From Scilla litardierei (lineage: Eukaryota; Streptophyta; Magnoliopsida; Asparagales; Asparagaceae): 64,000 nt of DNA. The position numbers were made by a program, and so were the translations under genes. Within the stretch, counting starts at the first letter, position 1; each line of letters begins with the position of its first letter. The notes under the pieces are model-generated. The model did not search any database. It was not told the DNA's origin and was given only the letters and a program-made list of their open reading frames with translations. Below, piece by piece: positions 43,601-54,568 of the stretch. The stretch covers positions 5,905,878 through 5,969,877 of the forward strand of contig CM061139.1 in the NCBI GenBank assembly GCA_030789695.1, given 5' to 3'.

Positions 43601-45127
43601 AATGTTAACGAAGCGTGCGAAGATAGTGCTTGGATCTTAGCCATGGAGGAGGAACTCATTCAATTTGAGAGGAATGAGGTTTTGGAGCTTGTTCCATTGC
43701 CTTCGAAGAACCACACCGTTATAGGAACGAAGTGGATTTTCAAGAACAAGACCGACGAGAACCAAATCGTCGTCCGGAACAAAGCTCGGTTAGTAGCTCA
43801 AGGCTACCGGTAAGAGGAAGGTATAGATTTCAAAGAATCCTTTGCTCCGGTAGCTAGATTAGAATCTATTAGGTTGTTATTATCCTTTGCATGCCATAAA
43901 GATTTTAAACTCTTTCAAATGGATGTAAAAAGTGCGTTTTTAAACGGAGATGTTGTTGAGGATGTTTATGTTTCTCAACCTCCGGGTTTTATAAATGAAA
44001 AATTTCCAAATCACGTTTTCAAACTTAAGAAAGCACTTTATGGTTTGAGACAAGCTCCTCGAGCTTGGTATGACCGCCTAAAGAAATTTCTTTTGGATTT
44101 GGGTTTTAAAATGGGTGAAGTTGATTCTACATTATTTGTTAAGTATTCGAATAATGATATTATTTTAGTTCAAATTTACGTTGATGATATCATTTTCGGT
44201 GCTACTAACTTCACTCTTTGCGAAGAGTTTTCTAATGTTATGAAGGACCAATTTGAGATGAGCCACATGAGTGAGCTCAAGTATTTCCTAGGTTTCCAAA
44301 TTCGCCAAATGAACGATGCAATTTTCATCCACCAAACCAAGTACACGGTGGAGTTGCTAAAGCGATTTGGAATGGAGAATGCCTTAGGCAAGAAGACTCC
44401 AATGAGCACTACTACACATCTTGATAAATATTCGGTCGGCAAAGATGTAGACATTCGTCTATATCGAGATATGATAGGTAGTTTACTATATCTTACTGCC
44501 AGTCGGCCTGATATTATGTTTGTTGTATATGTATGTGCTCGTTATTAGTCTCAACCTAAGGAATCTCACTTAGTAGCGGTAAAACGTATTTTCCGTTATT
44601 TAAGTTACACACTCGACTACGGATTATATTATCAAAAGTCTAGCACATATGAGTTAATCTCATATAATGACGCAGATTATGCTGGATGCAAATCCGACAG
44701 GAAAAGTACTAGTGGCACTTGCCATTTTATAGGAAATTCTCTTGTCTCTTGGTTTTCCAAGAAGCAGAATTCCGTATCACTTTCAACCACCGAGGCGGAA
44801 TATATTATCGCCGGTGCTGCGTGTGCTCAGGTTCTTTGGATGAGACACACTCTTAAAGACTTTGGTATAAACTGTGATACTTGCCCTATCATGGTGGACA
44901 ACCAAAGTGCAATATGTCTCTCTAAGAATCCGGTACACCATTCCCGTTCTAAACACATAGATGTTCGACACCATTTCCTAGATGATCATGTTACTAAAAA
45001 GGACATCATTTTAGTGTACGTTGAAACCCAGAAGCAAATCGCCGATATTTTCACGAAACCACTCAAGGAAGACTCCTTTGTGCGGTTACGTCGAGAATTG
45101 GGGATTATGGGTGAATCCGAGATTTAG
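43601..45127 (+). pseudogene. Copia reverse transcriptase and RNase H (element III pol, 3' half)
   Basis: RT begins around an AWILAMEEEL motif, has WIFKNK, a TAA at 43811 after LVAQGYR, then [25 protein letters not shown] and the catalytic YVDD at 44177-44188. A stop at 44546 separates the RNase H part: DADYAGC, the TEAEYI motif, a DNQSAICLSKNP stretch and HIDVRHHF, ending at a TAG at 45125. It would copy the RNA into DNA. Three stops and the frameshift upstream exclude a full polyprotein. Confidence 0.92.
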
Positions 45128-45379
45128 GATTCATATTTTCAATAATCTTGCATGATAATGATTATATATATATATATGCTCATGCTAGATGTGTTGGGAT
45201 TTTTGGATTTATGTTTGAATTCTTGAAATTTACGCTAGAAATTTTCATGAACGTCGTATTTATATTTTTCGATGTTTTATGGGGTAGAATAATGATGTGT
45301 GTGAGTATTTCGATGTATCGTCCAAGTGCGCTTAGGAGAGAAATCAAAATTTCTATATTTCAAAATTTTGGACTCTTTT

Positions 45380-45648
45380 AGTCGGTCCCAGTTCAGTCAT
45401 CGATCGACTAGATTCAGTTATAGTCGGTCAGCGAATGAACTTAGACCGACTAGATCTTGCCCTATTTTTGACTTTGGCTGATGTTTGCAGTTAGTCGGTC
45501 TAAGCTCATTGGCCGACCGAATAGATTGGATTCTAGTCGGTCAGCACTTGAACTAAGACCGACTAACTTCGCAAGGGGAGCTGTGTCTTTTGGCATTCTC
45601 AGTCGACTTATACTCTTTGGGCACCGATTAGATCTCACTCTAATCGGT
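45380..45648. promoter_or_regulatory. Internal 23-19-23 cassettes before the extra ORF (element III)
   Basis: Two complete cassettes (starts 45380, 45403, 45422, 45445 and 45493, 45516, 45535, 45558) show exactly the LTR spacing 23-19-23, with site variants at 45403 and 45516. A third, diverged one (45601, 45623, 45642) shows 22-19. They lie between the end of pol and the extra ORF. I see no clear TATA, but a pyrimidine-rich leader with TAGGGTTT strings follows (45660-45900). Likely a second promoter of the element. Confidence 0.75.
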
Positions 45649-45912
45649 GCGTTCCCTCTTCTCAAACCCCCTAACCCCCGCGACCCTCCATATCCCTCCG
45701 CCGTTTCCGTCGTGCTCCGCCGTCTTCAGCCACCATCAGTCGGTGTCGATCACTCTCCTCCTCCCTGGGTATATCTCCTCCCTCTCTCTCAGATCCTAGG
45801 GTTTCATTCTAGGTCAAACTTTGATTTTCGTCGACTTAGGGTTTGTGTTAGGGTTTCTTCGTTCGATTTTGTGTCGATCTCATGTGTTGGTTTGTGTTGT
45901 CTCGTCTCGATC

Positions 45913-47595
45913 ATGGCGAAGACACGACTCCCTATCTGACCTTCGAGTCCGTCTCCCATGACCGTCGAGTCTCCTCCTACGGACCCTCCTCAACCCAAAC
46001 GTCGAGCTAGAACCACTCCCTCCTCTTCTTCGCCTCCTCTCAAGAAGAAGAGGACTTTCAAGCCAAAGCCCAAACCCCAATCCCAATCTCAATCTCAACC
46101 CAAGCCCCAGCCTAAGAAGAAAATTTTTGACTCCAGGCCCCTTCCGTGCTCCCACTCCTCCCGGTGACTCCGGCGATGACTCTGACGAAGAGTATATTCC
46201 TGAGTCTGAGCCTATCGAGAAGGCTCCTACTCCTCCTCCTCGATCTAGCTCTCGTCCATCTAAGGGGAAGGCTCACATGCCTTTGGGTGGTGTCGATATA
46301 TCTTTGTGTCGCGATGACCTGTTGTGTCTTGCGGCTTACAACCGTATCAAGCACTGTCCATTGATTTTAGAGCACTTCGTTCAGTTCTCCAATTTCCCTC
46401 ATCTCTCTGATCTTCTCTCCTATAGCAGCCTTTTAGACTATCTTTGCCTTGACCGCAAGGCGAACCCTCACCCGTACCCCCGTCTTGTCAAATTGTTCTA
46501 TGCGAATCGTGTCCGGGGTGAGTATGACGACACCCAGTCCATTGCGACCACTGTCTTGGGGAAACCTATTGTCCTCACGGTAGAGATCTTAGGGGAGTTA
46601 ATAGGTGTCTCATCCTTTGGCATGCTACCTTCTGATATCTCCGTGGATAATATCCACGATCTTGACCAGTCGATGCTTTCTGAGATGTTCCATGTCATCC
46701 CTCCCGCCATGATTGGCGTTTCCTCAAAATCATTTAAGCCTAACGCTTGGGTCCTCAATCTTATATTGAAGTCGTGCCTCCTTCCGAAGTACGGCTCCTC
46801 TATCTTGCCCTCTCAGCCGTTTCTTAAGCTTATCTACGCCCTCTTTATGGGGAGCGAGATAAATTGGGCTCGTATTATCTTAGATAAGATGGATTCCTTT
46901 GAGTGCATAAGGAAGTCCACCAAATCTGCTCACATCCCATATCCTTGTCTGCTTACCCTTGTATTTCGTCACTTCGGCGTCCCTCTCCCTCCCGATGATC
47001 AACGTCCTCTGGGTCCTCCCCTGAATGCGACGGCCGTCAAGAAGTCTCTTGCGGCATTACATCACATTCAGAGGACTACCCCCTCTGCTTCAGCTGCTCC
47101 TCCTCCTCCTCATGCTCCTTCACTTGCTGAGTTTTTAGTTTCCCTATGACGTGTGGAGTCTCGTGTTTCTCATTCTGAGGAGATGCTAGCTCGCATCTGT
47201 TTTCGCTTGGGCATTGAGGTTCCTCCTTCGGTTTCAACGAGGAGGAAATGGATGAGGCTGATCTCCAGGAGCTTGTTGGATCTCCTGTTAGTGCCCCCGA
47301 GGGTACGTCTGCTGCTGCTACATCTACTGGTGCTCCCGAGAGCACACCTGTTGCCACCATTCCTTCGGTAGACACTTCTGCTGGTGATCCCGAGACCACT
47401 CCTGTTGCGACTCTCCCTTCGGTGGACACTCCAGTCAACCCAGTGACCACCACCCCTTCTGAGAGCCTGTTGCTGCTGCTGATCCTCCCTCCGCCTCCTA
47501 AGCTTGCATTGGAGGACTCTCCCATGTGCACCTGGATGATATATTTTGTCGTGAGAGAGTGGGTTAGGATAGTTTGGGTGGTTATGGATTTTTGA
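45913..47595 (+). pseudogene. Extra ORF (aORF), putative plant transposon protein type
   Basis: From ATG 45913 (MAKTR) a TGA follows at residue 9, then a Lys/Arg/Pro-rich part with nuclear-signal-like clusters (KKKR, PKKK). A frameshift near 46135 leads to an acidic stretch and a globular domain of about 250 residues (46290-47060; LVKLFYANRVRGE, ILGELIGVSSFG, MGSEINWARIILDKM, CLLTLVFRHFGVP). From memory this matches the family annotated as putative plant transposon protein, found in additional ORFs of plant retrotransposons. After a stop at 47147 a short helical part and Pro/Thr-rich repeats follow in shifted frames. Function unknown; the basic N-terminus suggests a nuclear role. Confidence 0.75.
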
Positions 47596-48103
47596 TGTAT
47601 TTTTGATGTTTTGATGATACATTATGTTGTATGTGTGCCCCGATCTTTCGATCGTTTTTATGTATGTTAGCGGATGTATACATTTTGTTGTACCATGTTA
47701 TATATATATATATACTTCGTGTTGACATTTACTTCTGTGTTCACTTTATACTTTTGTCTCTGATGTTGATTTCGTCGCTCGACGAAAATATTGATTATAT
47801 AGAATTCATTCTATGAAAACATAGAATTGTTTTCCATGCACTAAATTCATTAAGAATGTTGATATTAGAGAGTATGTTCCATAACTCAATATGTGAAATT
47901 GATTTGAGTTTTGATGATTTCATATTTCGATTTTCGACTATGGTTTCGTTGGCACACTTTGATTTTCCTCATGATTTAACTTTGGTGTCATATGAACTAT
48001 GGTTGTATTCTCCGACTCCCGTGCTTTTATTTTTAGCCATTGTTTTTGATCGCCCCCCGCTTTACGCGTGTTTGATGTGTGCAATAATATGATCGGGGTC
48101 GTG
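47596..48103 (+). other. Element III 3' non-coding region
   Basis: AT-rich, with a short (TA)n at about 47699-47714 and no gene. It ends where a gypsy-type LTR begins. Confidence 0.6.
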
Positions 48104-50565
48104 TGTCACGCCCCGCTTCCCAAAGCAATGGAGGCGAGACGTGAGAAGGTCTGCACAGGCGTGGAGCTGTGAAGCCACACGCCTGATAAGCGTCATAAAT
48201 CATATGCAGGTCCCTGTAAGTGCAAACGGAACAACAATAATAACACAAGGAGAAACGGAAATGAAATCCCCAAATCTCAGCATCGTCCAACATTAAAATT
48301 AAGTTCAACATCTAGAAAAGCCACCGGGCTAAAAGAAAGAGTCTAAAGGCCCAAAACATGGCCAACACGGCGCAAAGTATTGGTGCTACGCACCGGCAAC
48401 AAAAGCAGTCTAAACAACAACATAAACAGTCTCTACGATTGATCGCCCGTGTCCTCAAACTCCTCGATGAACGCGGGCTCTGACTCAGCGTTAGCGAACA
48501 CCATGTCCTCCGCAGCACTCTCAGGCTCGGGATCTAACATGTGTCACCCAAAAGAGTAAAGGGGCACATGTCAGCAAGTCTAAAAGACTTGGGTAAGGAA
48601 ACTGAAAGGAAGGTAAACTAACAACCTAGCAGTTATAGTATGATGCTCAGCATGGCAAGTATAAAATAGAAGTGACAAACAAGGTAGGGTGCAAGTAACA
48701 AGTATGGAATGGATGACAAGTTTTACAAGTATAAACACGGACAAGTACAAGTCAAGTAAATCACGTCAAGTAAACACGTCGTGCACAGAGATTCTGCCTG
48801 TTGGCTAGAGTGGCTGATCGGGCCAACTCCTAAGCTCAAGTGACTGTTTATCTCTACCCCTCCACGTGTGTCGAGCCAGGGCATTACCCCGAACATGGAA
48901 TGCTCGCTTCTGGATCACGAGCCAGGAAATGTGCTTAACACCTATATCGAGCCAGGGCATTACCCCGAACACGGAATGCTCGCTTCTGGAACACGAGCCA
49001 GGAAGTGTATTTAACAAGTATGGCGTAGGGTTATGCCCGCATAACGGGTGCCTAGCCGGTAACACGGAAACACGGACTTGTACAAGGATTTGTAGCGTGT
49101 GCTACGATGCAACATTCAATGCATGGATGACATGGCATGGCATGTAGTAAGGCGTACAGGTAAGAAATTTAAACATGGCAGTTTAATATGCATGAACAAC
49201 AAGTTAAAGGGTTGGATCTAGCTTCGTTGTCAAGCTAGATCCATTGAGGTGACGGATCTAGTTTCGTTGTCAAACTAGATCAAATAGGTGTCTAGGCAGC
49301 CATCATTTCACTGTCTAGTCTCTTTTACGCTACAACAAGCAAATGGCCTAAGGCATGGCCTAAAACCCTAAGTGGCAAGTTTCACTTGCCTAGCACCGAG
49401 GATGACGATCACGAAGGTTCGTCTCACAAATGCTAATCTACGGGGAAAGTCGATGTTATGGAGAAACAATCATCAAAACAACATCCATTTATATTAGGGT
49501 TTCAAAATATCAAATGTGGGTGATGAAAATATTAAAGGTTCGAACACTACCGTAGGAAGCGGAAGAACGATACCGAGCAAGCACGGCAACGGAAGAAACG
49601 ATCCGGGGAACCACGGTTCAGATCTGGAAATGGGGAGAGAATCTGGAGAAATGAGATTTTGGTGGTTTTGGGGGTTTTCCGACGACCTAGAGGAGATGGC
49701 CGGCCCTAATGAAGGTGAGGGGAGCTCCGGGGATGAAGGAGGAAGGCTAGGGGAAGATGGATGATGATTTGGGGAAGAAGGAGGCTCAGTAGAAATGAAT
49801 GAAGAAAGAAAAACGTTTGGGGGGGGTTTAAATAGGAAAAGTCGGCGGCTGGGCAAACCCTAGGTTTACGACAGCAGTTAGTCGGTCAAAGAAGAGTTGT
49901 TGACCGACTAGTTCGAGAACTAGTCGGTCGGTAGACCAACTGTGACCGACTAAAAGCAAACAGTAACTCAGGTCGACAAACTGGTCAATGAATTAGTCGG
50001 TTAAAGAACAATGGCTGACCGACTAGTTTGCTACCTAGTCGGTCAAAAGACGTTCTTAGACCGACTAACGATAAACAGTAACTTAGGTGAAATTTATCAA
50101 AGGAACTAATCGGTCTGAGAGCAAGTTCTGACCGACTAGTTTCACATATAGTCGGTCGGTAGTTGATCTTAGACCGACTAAGAGTAAACAGTAACTCATG
50201 TACAATTGATTCAATGAACTAGTCGGTTTGAGAAGAGTTTCCGACCGACTAGATCTCAATCTAGTCGGTTGGTTCCCCTTCTTGAACCAACTAAGGTGCA
50301 CGAAAAGTGCCGAATTGAAGCGCGAAGCTTCGGGAAGATTTCTACGGCTTATAGGATCAACCTATCTCTAAGATATGAGCGATTTGATGTTCGTCATGAG
50401 TGACTTACTCCAAGATCAATGATTCTAAGGAAGAAGCTAGAAAATCACAACGAAACGAACGAAAGGGAAAGCTACGGAGACGAAAACCACACATAAGGAG
50501 AAAATCCTCCAAAACATATATATATAATATAGATAATCCAAATACATGAAAAACCAGTCGTTACA
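48104..50565 (-). repeat. Tekay/Del-like gypsy LTR on minus strand
   Basis: On minus it starts TGTAACGACTGG (50565) and ends GGGAAGCGGGGCGTGACA (48104), the same termini as the Tekay LTR at 54569-57512. It contains four 23-19-23 cassettes (49880-50292) and a TATTTAAACC box (plus about 49829-49840). It may be a solo LTR or a 3' LTR whose interior was displaced by GagPro-C; only three bases separate it from GagPro-C. Left flank TCGTG versus right GCGTG is suggestive but overlaps the next element. The part around 50290-50390 resembles the element III LTR near 28930-29040. Confidence 0.7.
49880..50292. promoter_or_regulatory. Four 23-19-23 cassettes in a gypsy LTR
   Basis: Starts: 49880, 49903, 49922, 49945; 49995, 50018, 50037, 50060; 50108 (variant AATCGGT), 50131, 50150, 50173; 50221, 50244, 50263, 50286 (variant ACCAACT). 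Every spacing is 23, 19, 23. On the minus strand the array is upstream of the TATA-like box. Confidence 0.85.
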
Positions 50566-50568
50566 GCG

Positions 50569-52097
50569 TGAGATTTAAATATTTGTAACCGCAAGCGCAC
50601 GGTGTTGTAGTGTGGCTTGGGGGTCGAACTCAGGGAGGCGTGGATGTGCTTGTGTCAAGAAGGGTCAAATTCATCCCATTGGCGAGCTAGCCCGAATCGG
50701 ATAATGGATTTGTCACAGTAAAATTGCAAAGGTTAAGCAATATAAAGGGAAAACCGGAAACTCTGGTTTCCACCCTATCATACGATTCTCGTCGATACGG
50801 CCTACGGACAGGATAACGATCGGAATTAAGGTCTACTGGTGAGACGTTGCCTCTGAAAGTGGTACCAGCGTCCCATGGGCCCGATATTCCGGTCGGTGCC
50901 CAGGATGATACACCGGACTTCCCAGGTTCGGTCAATGGGCACTCCCGTGTCTATTGACCGACTCCGGGAGCACTAAGTTCGCAACGATAACTCCCAACGT
51001 CTCATCCTGTCGCTCCCGCGCGCTAGGATTCGACGTCTACGCTAAGGGCGTGAGCTATGGCTAGGGAGTCAACCGCCAAGTTTATTCCCCCTTGGCCCAA
51101 CAGTCAAAGGCGGTCTTTTTTCCTCCGATGACAATAAAACACCCCGCGTAACCGGTAGATTCCTAATCCCTATCGATTTCCTAGTCCTATGGACGCATCG
51201 GGGAGAACCCACGAAGGGGTTTCCACCAAAATCCCAGATTTGGGAACTACTCACACATATTTAGTAAAAAGCGATCTAAATAGAAATCGACCGTAAAAAT
51301 CATGATCAGACGATTGAAATGCAGTAAGAGCAATGCTAATAACACTATATTAAAGTTTGACAAAGATCGAAAAACTTACAAATATCTGAAAAATTACAGC
51401 CGTCAAGAAAGAGAAAAAACAGTAAAAAATAACAACTCCCGTTTCTGGAAAACCTAGGGGTTCTATTTATAGAATACGAAATCACCCGATCGGGTGAAAA
51501 GTCACCCGATCAGGTGACCTGCTTCGTTTCTTCGGCAGCGCAAAATAGGATCCCACCCGGTCACCACGGCACGGTCGGTTGAGTCATGAGCTGATCGGTT
51601 GGATCTTCGTGCCGTCGGGTGAACCGGTCGGTTGATCTCCCCGTGTCGTGGCTTGGGAGAATCAGCTACAGGTGAACCGATCGGGTGAATATCACCCGAT
51701 CGGTTGGCATTCAGCGTCAGATTTCCAGAGAGTTGGGGCTTTTGAACCGGTCACTGAATCGACCGGGTGACTTCTTGGCCGCTCCAACTGGTGTCCTGGT
51801 GGTGCACGCGTGCATCACCCGATCGGTTGGAAATGACCAACCGGTCGGGTGAGGGGCTGAAAGATGAGATCTTCGTCGTTTGACCCCCTGGATCACGCGT
51901 GACTCCTCCCGTTGCTCCGGGGACTCATGATATCGTCGTTTTATGTCCCCTATGCCAGTAAAATCCTGTAAAATACGAAAAACACGGAAAAGTGAAAGAA
52001 AACAAGAAAACACGAGGAAACGAATATAAGACGGCAGTAAAAATGGAAAAACACGGAAGAAAACGTGCGTAAATATATGAAATATAAACGCACGTCA
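50569..52097 (-). repeat. GagPro-C 3' LTR
   Basis: 1529 bp. On minus it begins TGACGTGCG at 52097 after the polypurine tract, has the palindrome array and TATAAATA (plus 51464-51471), and shares R/U5 blocks with GagPro-A and -B up to the GCGCTTGCGG region, after which it ends. Confidence 0.85.
51464..51845 (-). promoter_or_regulatory. LTR promoter of GagPro-C: CCGATCGG array plus TATA
   Basis: The core at 51486-51493 is 22 bp from TATAAATA on minus. Its neighbour (a CCGATCAG variant) is 20 bp away, and the pair near 51677-51704 is spaced 19. More variant sites run to about 51845. Confidence 0.78.
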
Positions 52098-52112
52098 AAA
52101 TCCCCCAAGCTG
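52098..52112 (-). other. Polypurine tract, GagPro-C
   Basis: The minus strand reads TTCAGCTTGGGGGATTT directly before the LTR. Confidence 0.82.
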
Positions 52113-53752
52113 AACTCTTCCTCGTCCTCGAGCAAGATGAGTGAGAGTAGGAGCTCGGAGAGAGAAAATTGAGAGAAAGAGAGAAAAAGAAAACTCTAAA
52201 CCCTAGATCGCCCGTCAGGGCCAACAAAATCAAAAACGACACACCAAGCAAGCAAATGCCAAATCACATCACTAAACCAAGGAATACGAGTCCAGACATG
52301 TGCCGTGGGCACACGCGGTGAAGCGCGAGTGAGTGTGGTCGTGTGCTAGCAGACGGTGTTACTATCTACGATGTGCGATAAAGCCCGATATACACAAATC
52401 CAGGAAATGACCCAAATATCGATTCGAATTGAATAAAGCAGTGAATAAAATTAGTTCAAGCATGCATGAGAATAGAGAGAGAATCGAAACATATCATGCG
52501 TCAGGGACTCCACAACTAGGGTTAAGGAAATCACCGCACTATAGCCAAGATAATAGCTAAAAAGTTCCTAAGCCAAGTGTTTTCGAAAACGATGGGGGTT
52601 GAGATGATGTGGAGTAGAACACTCGGTGCAAATTCTCGCCTTCCCTTTATTCTCGGCAAGTAGGGGAAATATTCACACGGGAATTTTTTTGGGTTTTGGG
52701 TATTTGTATATTTTTTTGGCTTTTTGGCTATACAATTTTTTTTCTTTTCTTTTCTTTTTGGGTTTTTCTTTTCTTTTCTCTTTTTTTGGATTTTTGGGGT
52801 TTTTTTGGCTTTACACATGTGTACTCTCCCAAGTGGGAGAACGGTACACGACGAGGGGATTTGCACCAAGTAAAATGAAAAAGAAATCGAAATCTAGACA
52901 CTTGAGCAAAGGAAACTATTCTCGCTAATTAGAGCATGGGCCAGATGGGTTATCCTAGTCCTTAATTGTGGAATCCCGACACATGCGAAATGAAGCGTAC
53001 GATATATATATATATATAACATGTAGAAGAAGCAGACAGTAGAAACAAACACCGCATATTCAAATCGAAGCATGATAATCTAGGGGTCATTCCTGGACAG
53101 GTATATAAAGTAAAATCACAAAGTAGAAGTACACCACACAGCTAGGCACGACGCACGACTCACAAAAAGCTAAGTGCACCCACGATGCATGAAATGCAAG
53201 GGGACTCGATATCCTAGGGCTAGTGAGTGTGATTATCGATGCCATGCTAGGTGTGTGTGATTTTATGGCAATTCATCATAGGGTTCATCTCTAGGAGAAA
53301 GAGATAAAAAGAAGAGAAGAAAAAGAAAAACACGATGGAAAACGACTCAAAAACGAAGAAAACGACTCAAACGATGCACGAAGTGCGACTCCCCCAAGCT
53401 GAAGCTTGCATTGCCCTCAATGCAATAAAATTAAATACGGGAGGGCAATGAATAAAGGGGGAAAACGCACAGACACAAAAACACACGTAAGACAAGAAAA
53501 TCAAACAAACGAAAATGAAAATAAGAAATAGAAATAAAATTCACACCACATGACATATAAACAGAAAGTAAAAATCAATGAAAGAAAGGAAATCATACGA
53601 CACGACAAATAAACAATCACACAAAGAAAAACGAAACACGACAGCACACAGAAAAATTTGACCTCCCCCAAGCTAGACGTGACAGTGCTAGCGAGAAGAT
53701 GTGACCGTGACAATGCAGAGATATGCAGGGGGGTCAATGAACAAAAAGGAAA
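52113..53752 (-). other. GagPro-C 3' non-coding region
   Basis: It matches 37910-39550 of GagPro-B block by block, including the TCTCCCA/TGGGAGA inverted repeat (about 52826), the hairpin at 53406-53425, and polypurine-like tracts on minus near 53391-53400 and 53665-53675. A short (TA)n is at about 53007-53020. No gene. Confidence 0.7.
53406..53425 (-). other. Conserved perfect hairpin, GagPro-C copy
   Basis: Same 20-base hairpin as in GagPro-A and -B, close to a GGGGGAG tract. Confidence 0.7.
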
Positions 53753-54568
53753 TCAAAAAGCAGCAGAAGGGGAATCCTCGCCCTCCTCGGAAGAGGGAGT
53801 GGATGGGTGGTCGGGGGAGGCTGGGGGTGTGCGGAGAAGCGGGGAAAGAGGCTGAGGAATAGGTGCAGTGGAGGTGTGAATGATGGGCGGAGTGTCAGTG
53901 GTGGTGGGTGGTGGTGGAAGTACGGCGATCAAGGCGGTGGTAGAAGGGATAGAAATGGGGGGAGAAGACGTGATGGTGACGGTAGTGGGTGGCGTTGGAA
54001 GAGATCTGGAGCGCACCTGCAATTTCTTACGGCGCACATACCCAGTGACGGTGGAGGAGGGAGGAGGTGGTGGAGGGGCGACAGAAGTGGTCGTGAGAGG
54101 AGAAGTGGATAAGGGGATGGGAATAGATGTGGGAGGGGGGATTATCGCCTAGGTGGGGGTGAAGGAGGTGGGGATGGGTGGGATGGAGGAGGAGAAGAGT
54201 GTGATGGGGGGTGACGATCGTCGAGGTGGTGAAGGTGGTGGTGAGGGGTGTGGTGTGGGTGGTGGTGGTCTGTGGATGTGGGTGAGAAGGCGGAGGATGG
54301 CGGCCACGTTCCTCTCAATTGCGAGGAAACGTGAGTGAGTGAGAAAGGAGGACGAAGATGGGTCTGAGGGGATAGAGGACATGGCAAGATCACGGAGAGC
54401 TGCGACCTCGGCCTCGAGAGCAAGACGAGCCGAGGCCTGACGGCGACCAAAAGAGGTGGACTGACGTGAAGCGGAAGTGGTGCCGGGGAGTGATGTGGAA
54501 GTAGTGCCGGCGGCAGTGGTCGTGCCGGCACTGGACACAAGGCTGGAAATGGCTGCAGAAAGATCCTC
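53753..54568 (-). pseudogene. ORF3, GagPro-C copy
   Basis: Reading from 54568 downward on minus: AAISSLVSSAG, then the conserved helical segment (FGRRQASARLALEAEVAALRDL, split here: LEAEVAALRDL near 54410; FLAIERNVAAILRLL near 54310), a proline-rich region with a TAG near 54149, then the basic RRKKLQVRSRSL patch and acidic tail to a stop at 53753. Only one stop separates the two halves. The helical part is markedly better conserved with GagPro-B than the surrounding non-coding DNA appears to be, which supports a real protein. The Tekay element removed the 5' end. Confidence 0.65.

Larger units (their letters stand above)
28623..48103 (+). mobile_element. Element III: SIRE-like Copia with extra ORF, interrupted
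   Basis: 5' LTR 28623-30350, Met-tRNA primer site, gag (30378-31849 and 41152-41973), pol (about 42081-45127), an internal promoter-like array (45380-45648), an extra ORF (about 45913-47595) and 3' non-coding sequence that is broken at 48104 by younger insertions. Its 3' LTR is not in the window. GagPro-B sits inside gag. Gene order PR-IN-RT-RH is that of Ty1/copia; Gag size, coiled coil and [10 protein letters not shown] suit the SIRE/Maximus lineage. Several stops and frameshifts show it is dead. Confidence 0.88.
50569..54568 (-). mobile_element. GagPro-C, 3' part only, interrupted by the Tekay element
   Basis: On minus this is ORF3, the 3' non-coding region, polypurine tract and 3' LTR of the GagPro family. 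It is cut at 54568 by the plus-strand Tekay LTR. Gag, protease and 5' LTR would lie beyond the younger insertions, outside the window. The outer LTR end (TGAGATTT at 50569) is shorter than in GagPro-A and -B, so this end may be truncated. Confidence 0.87.

Noticed and set aside
50566..50570. GCGTG as the right target duplication of the gypsy LTR at 48104
   Set aside because: It matches TCGTG at four of five bases but its last two bases are also the TG of GagPro-C, so it cannot be claimed.
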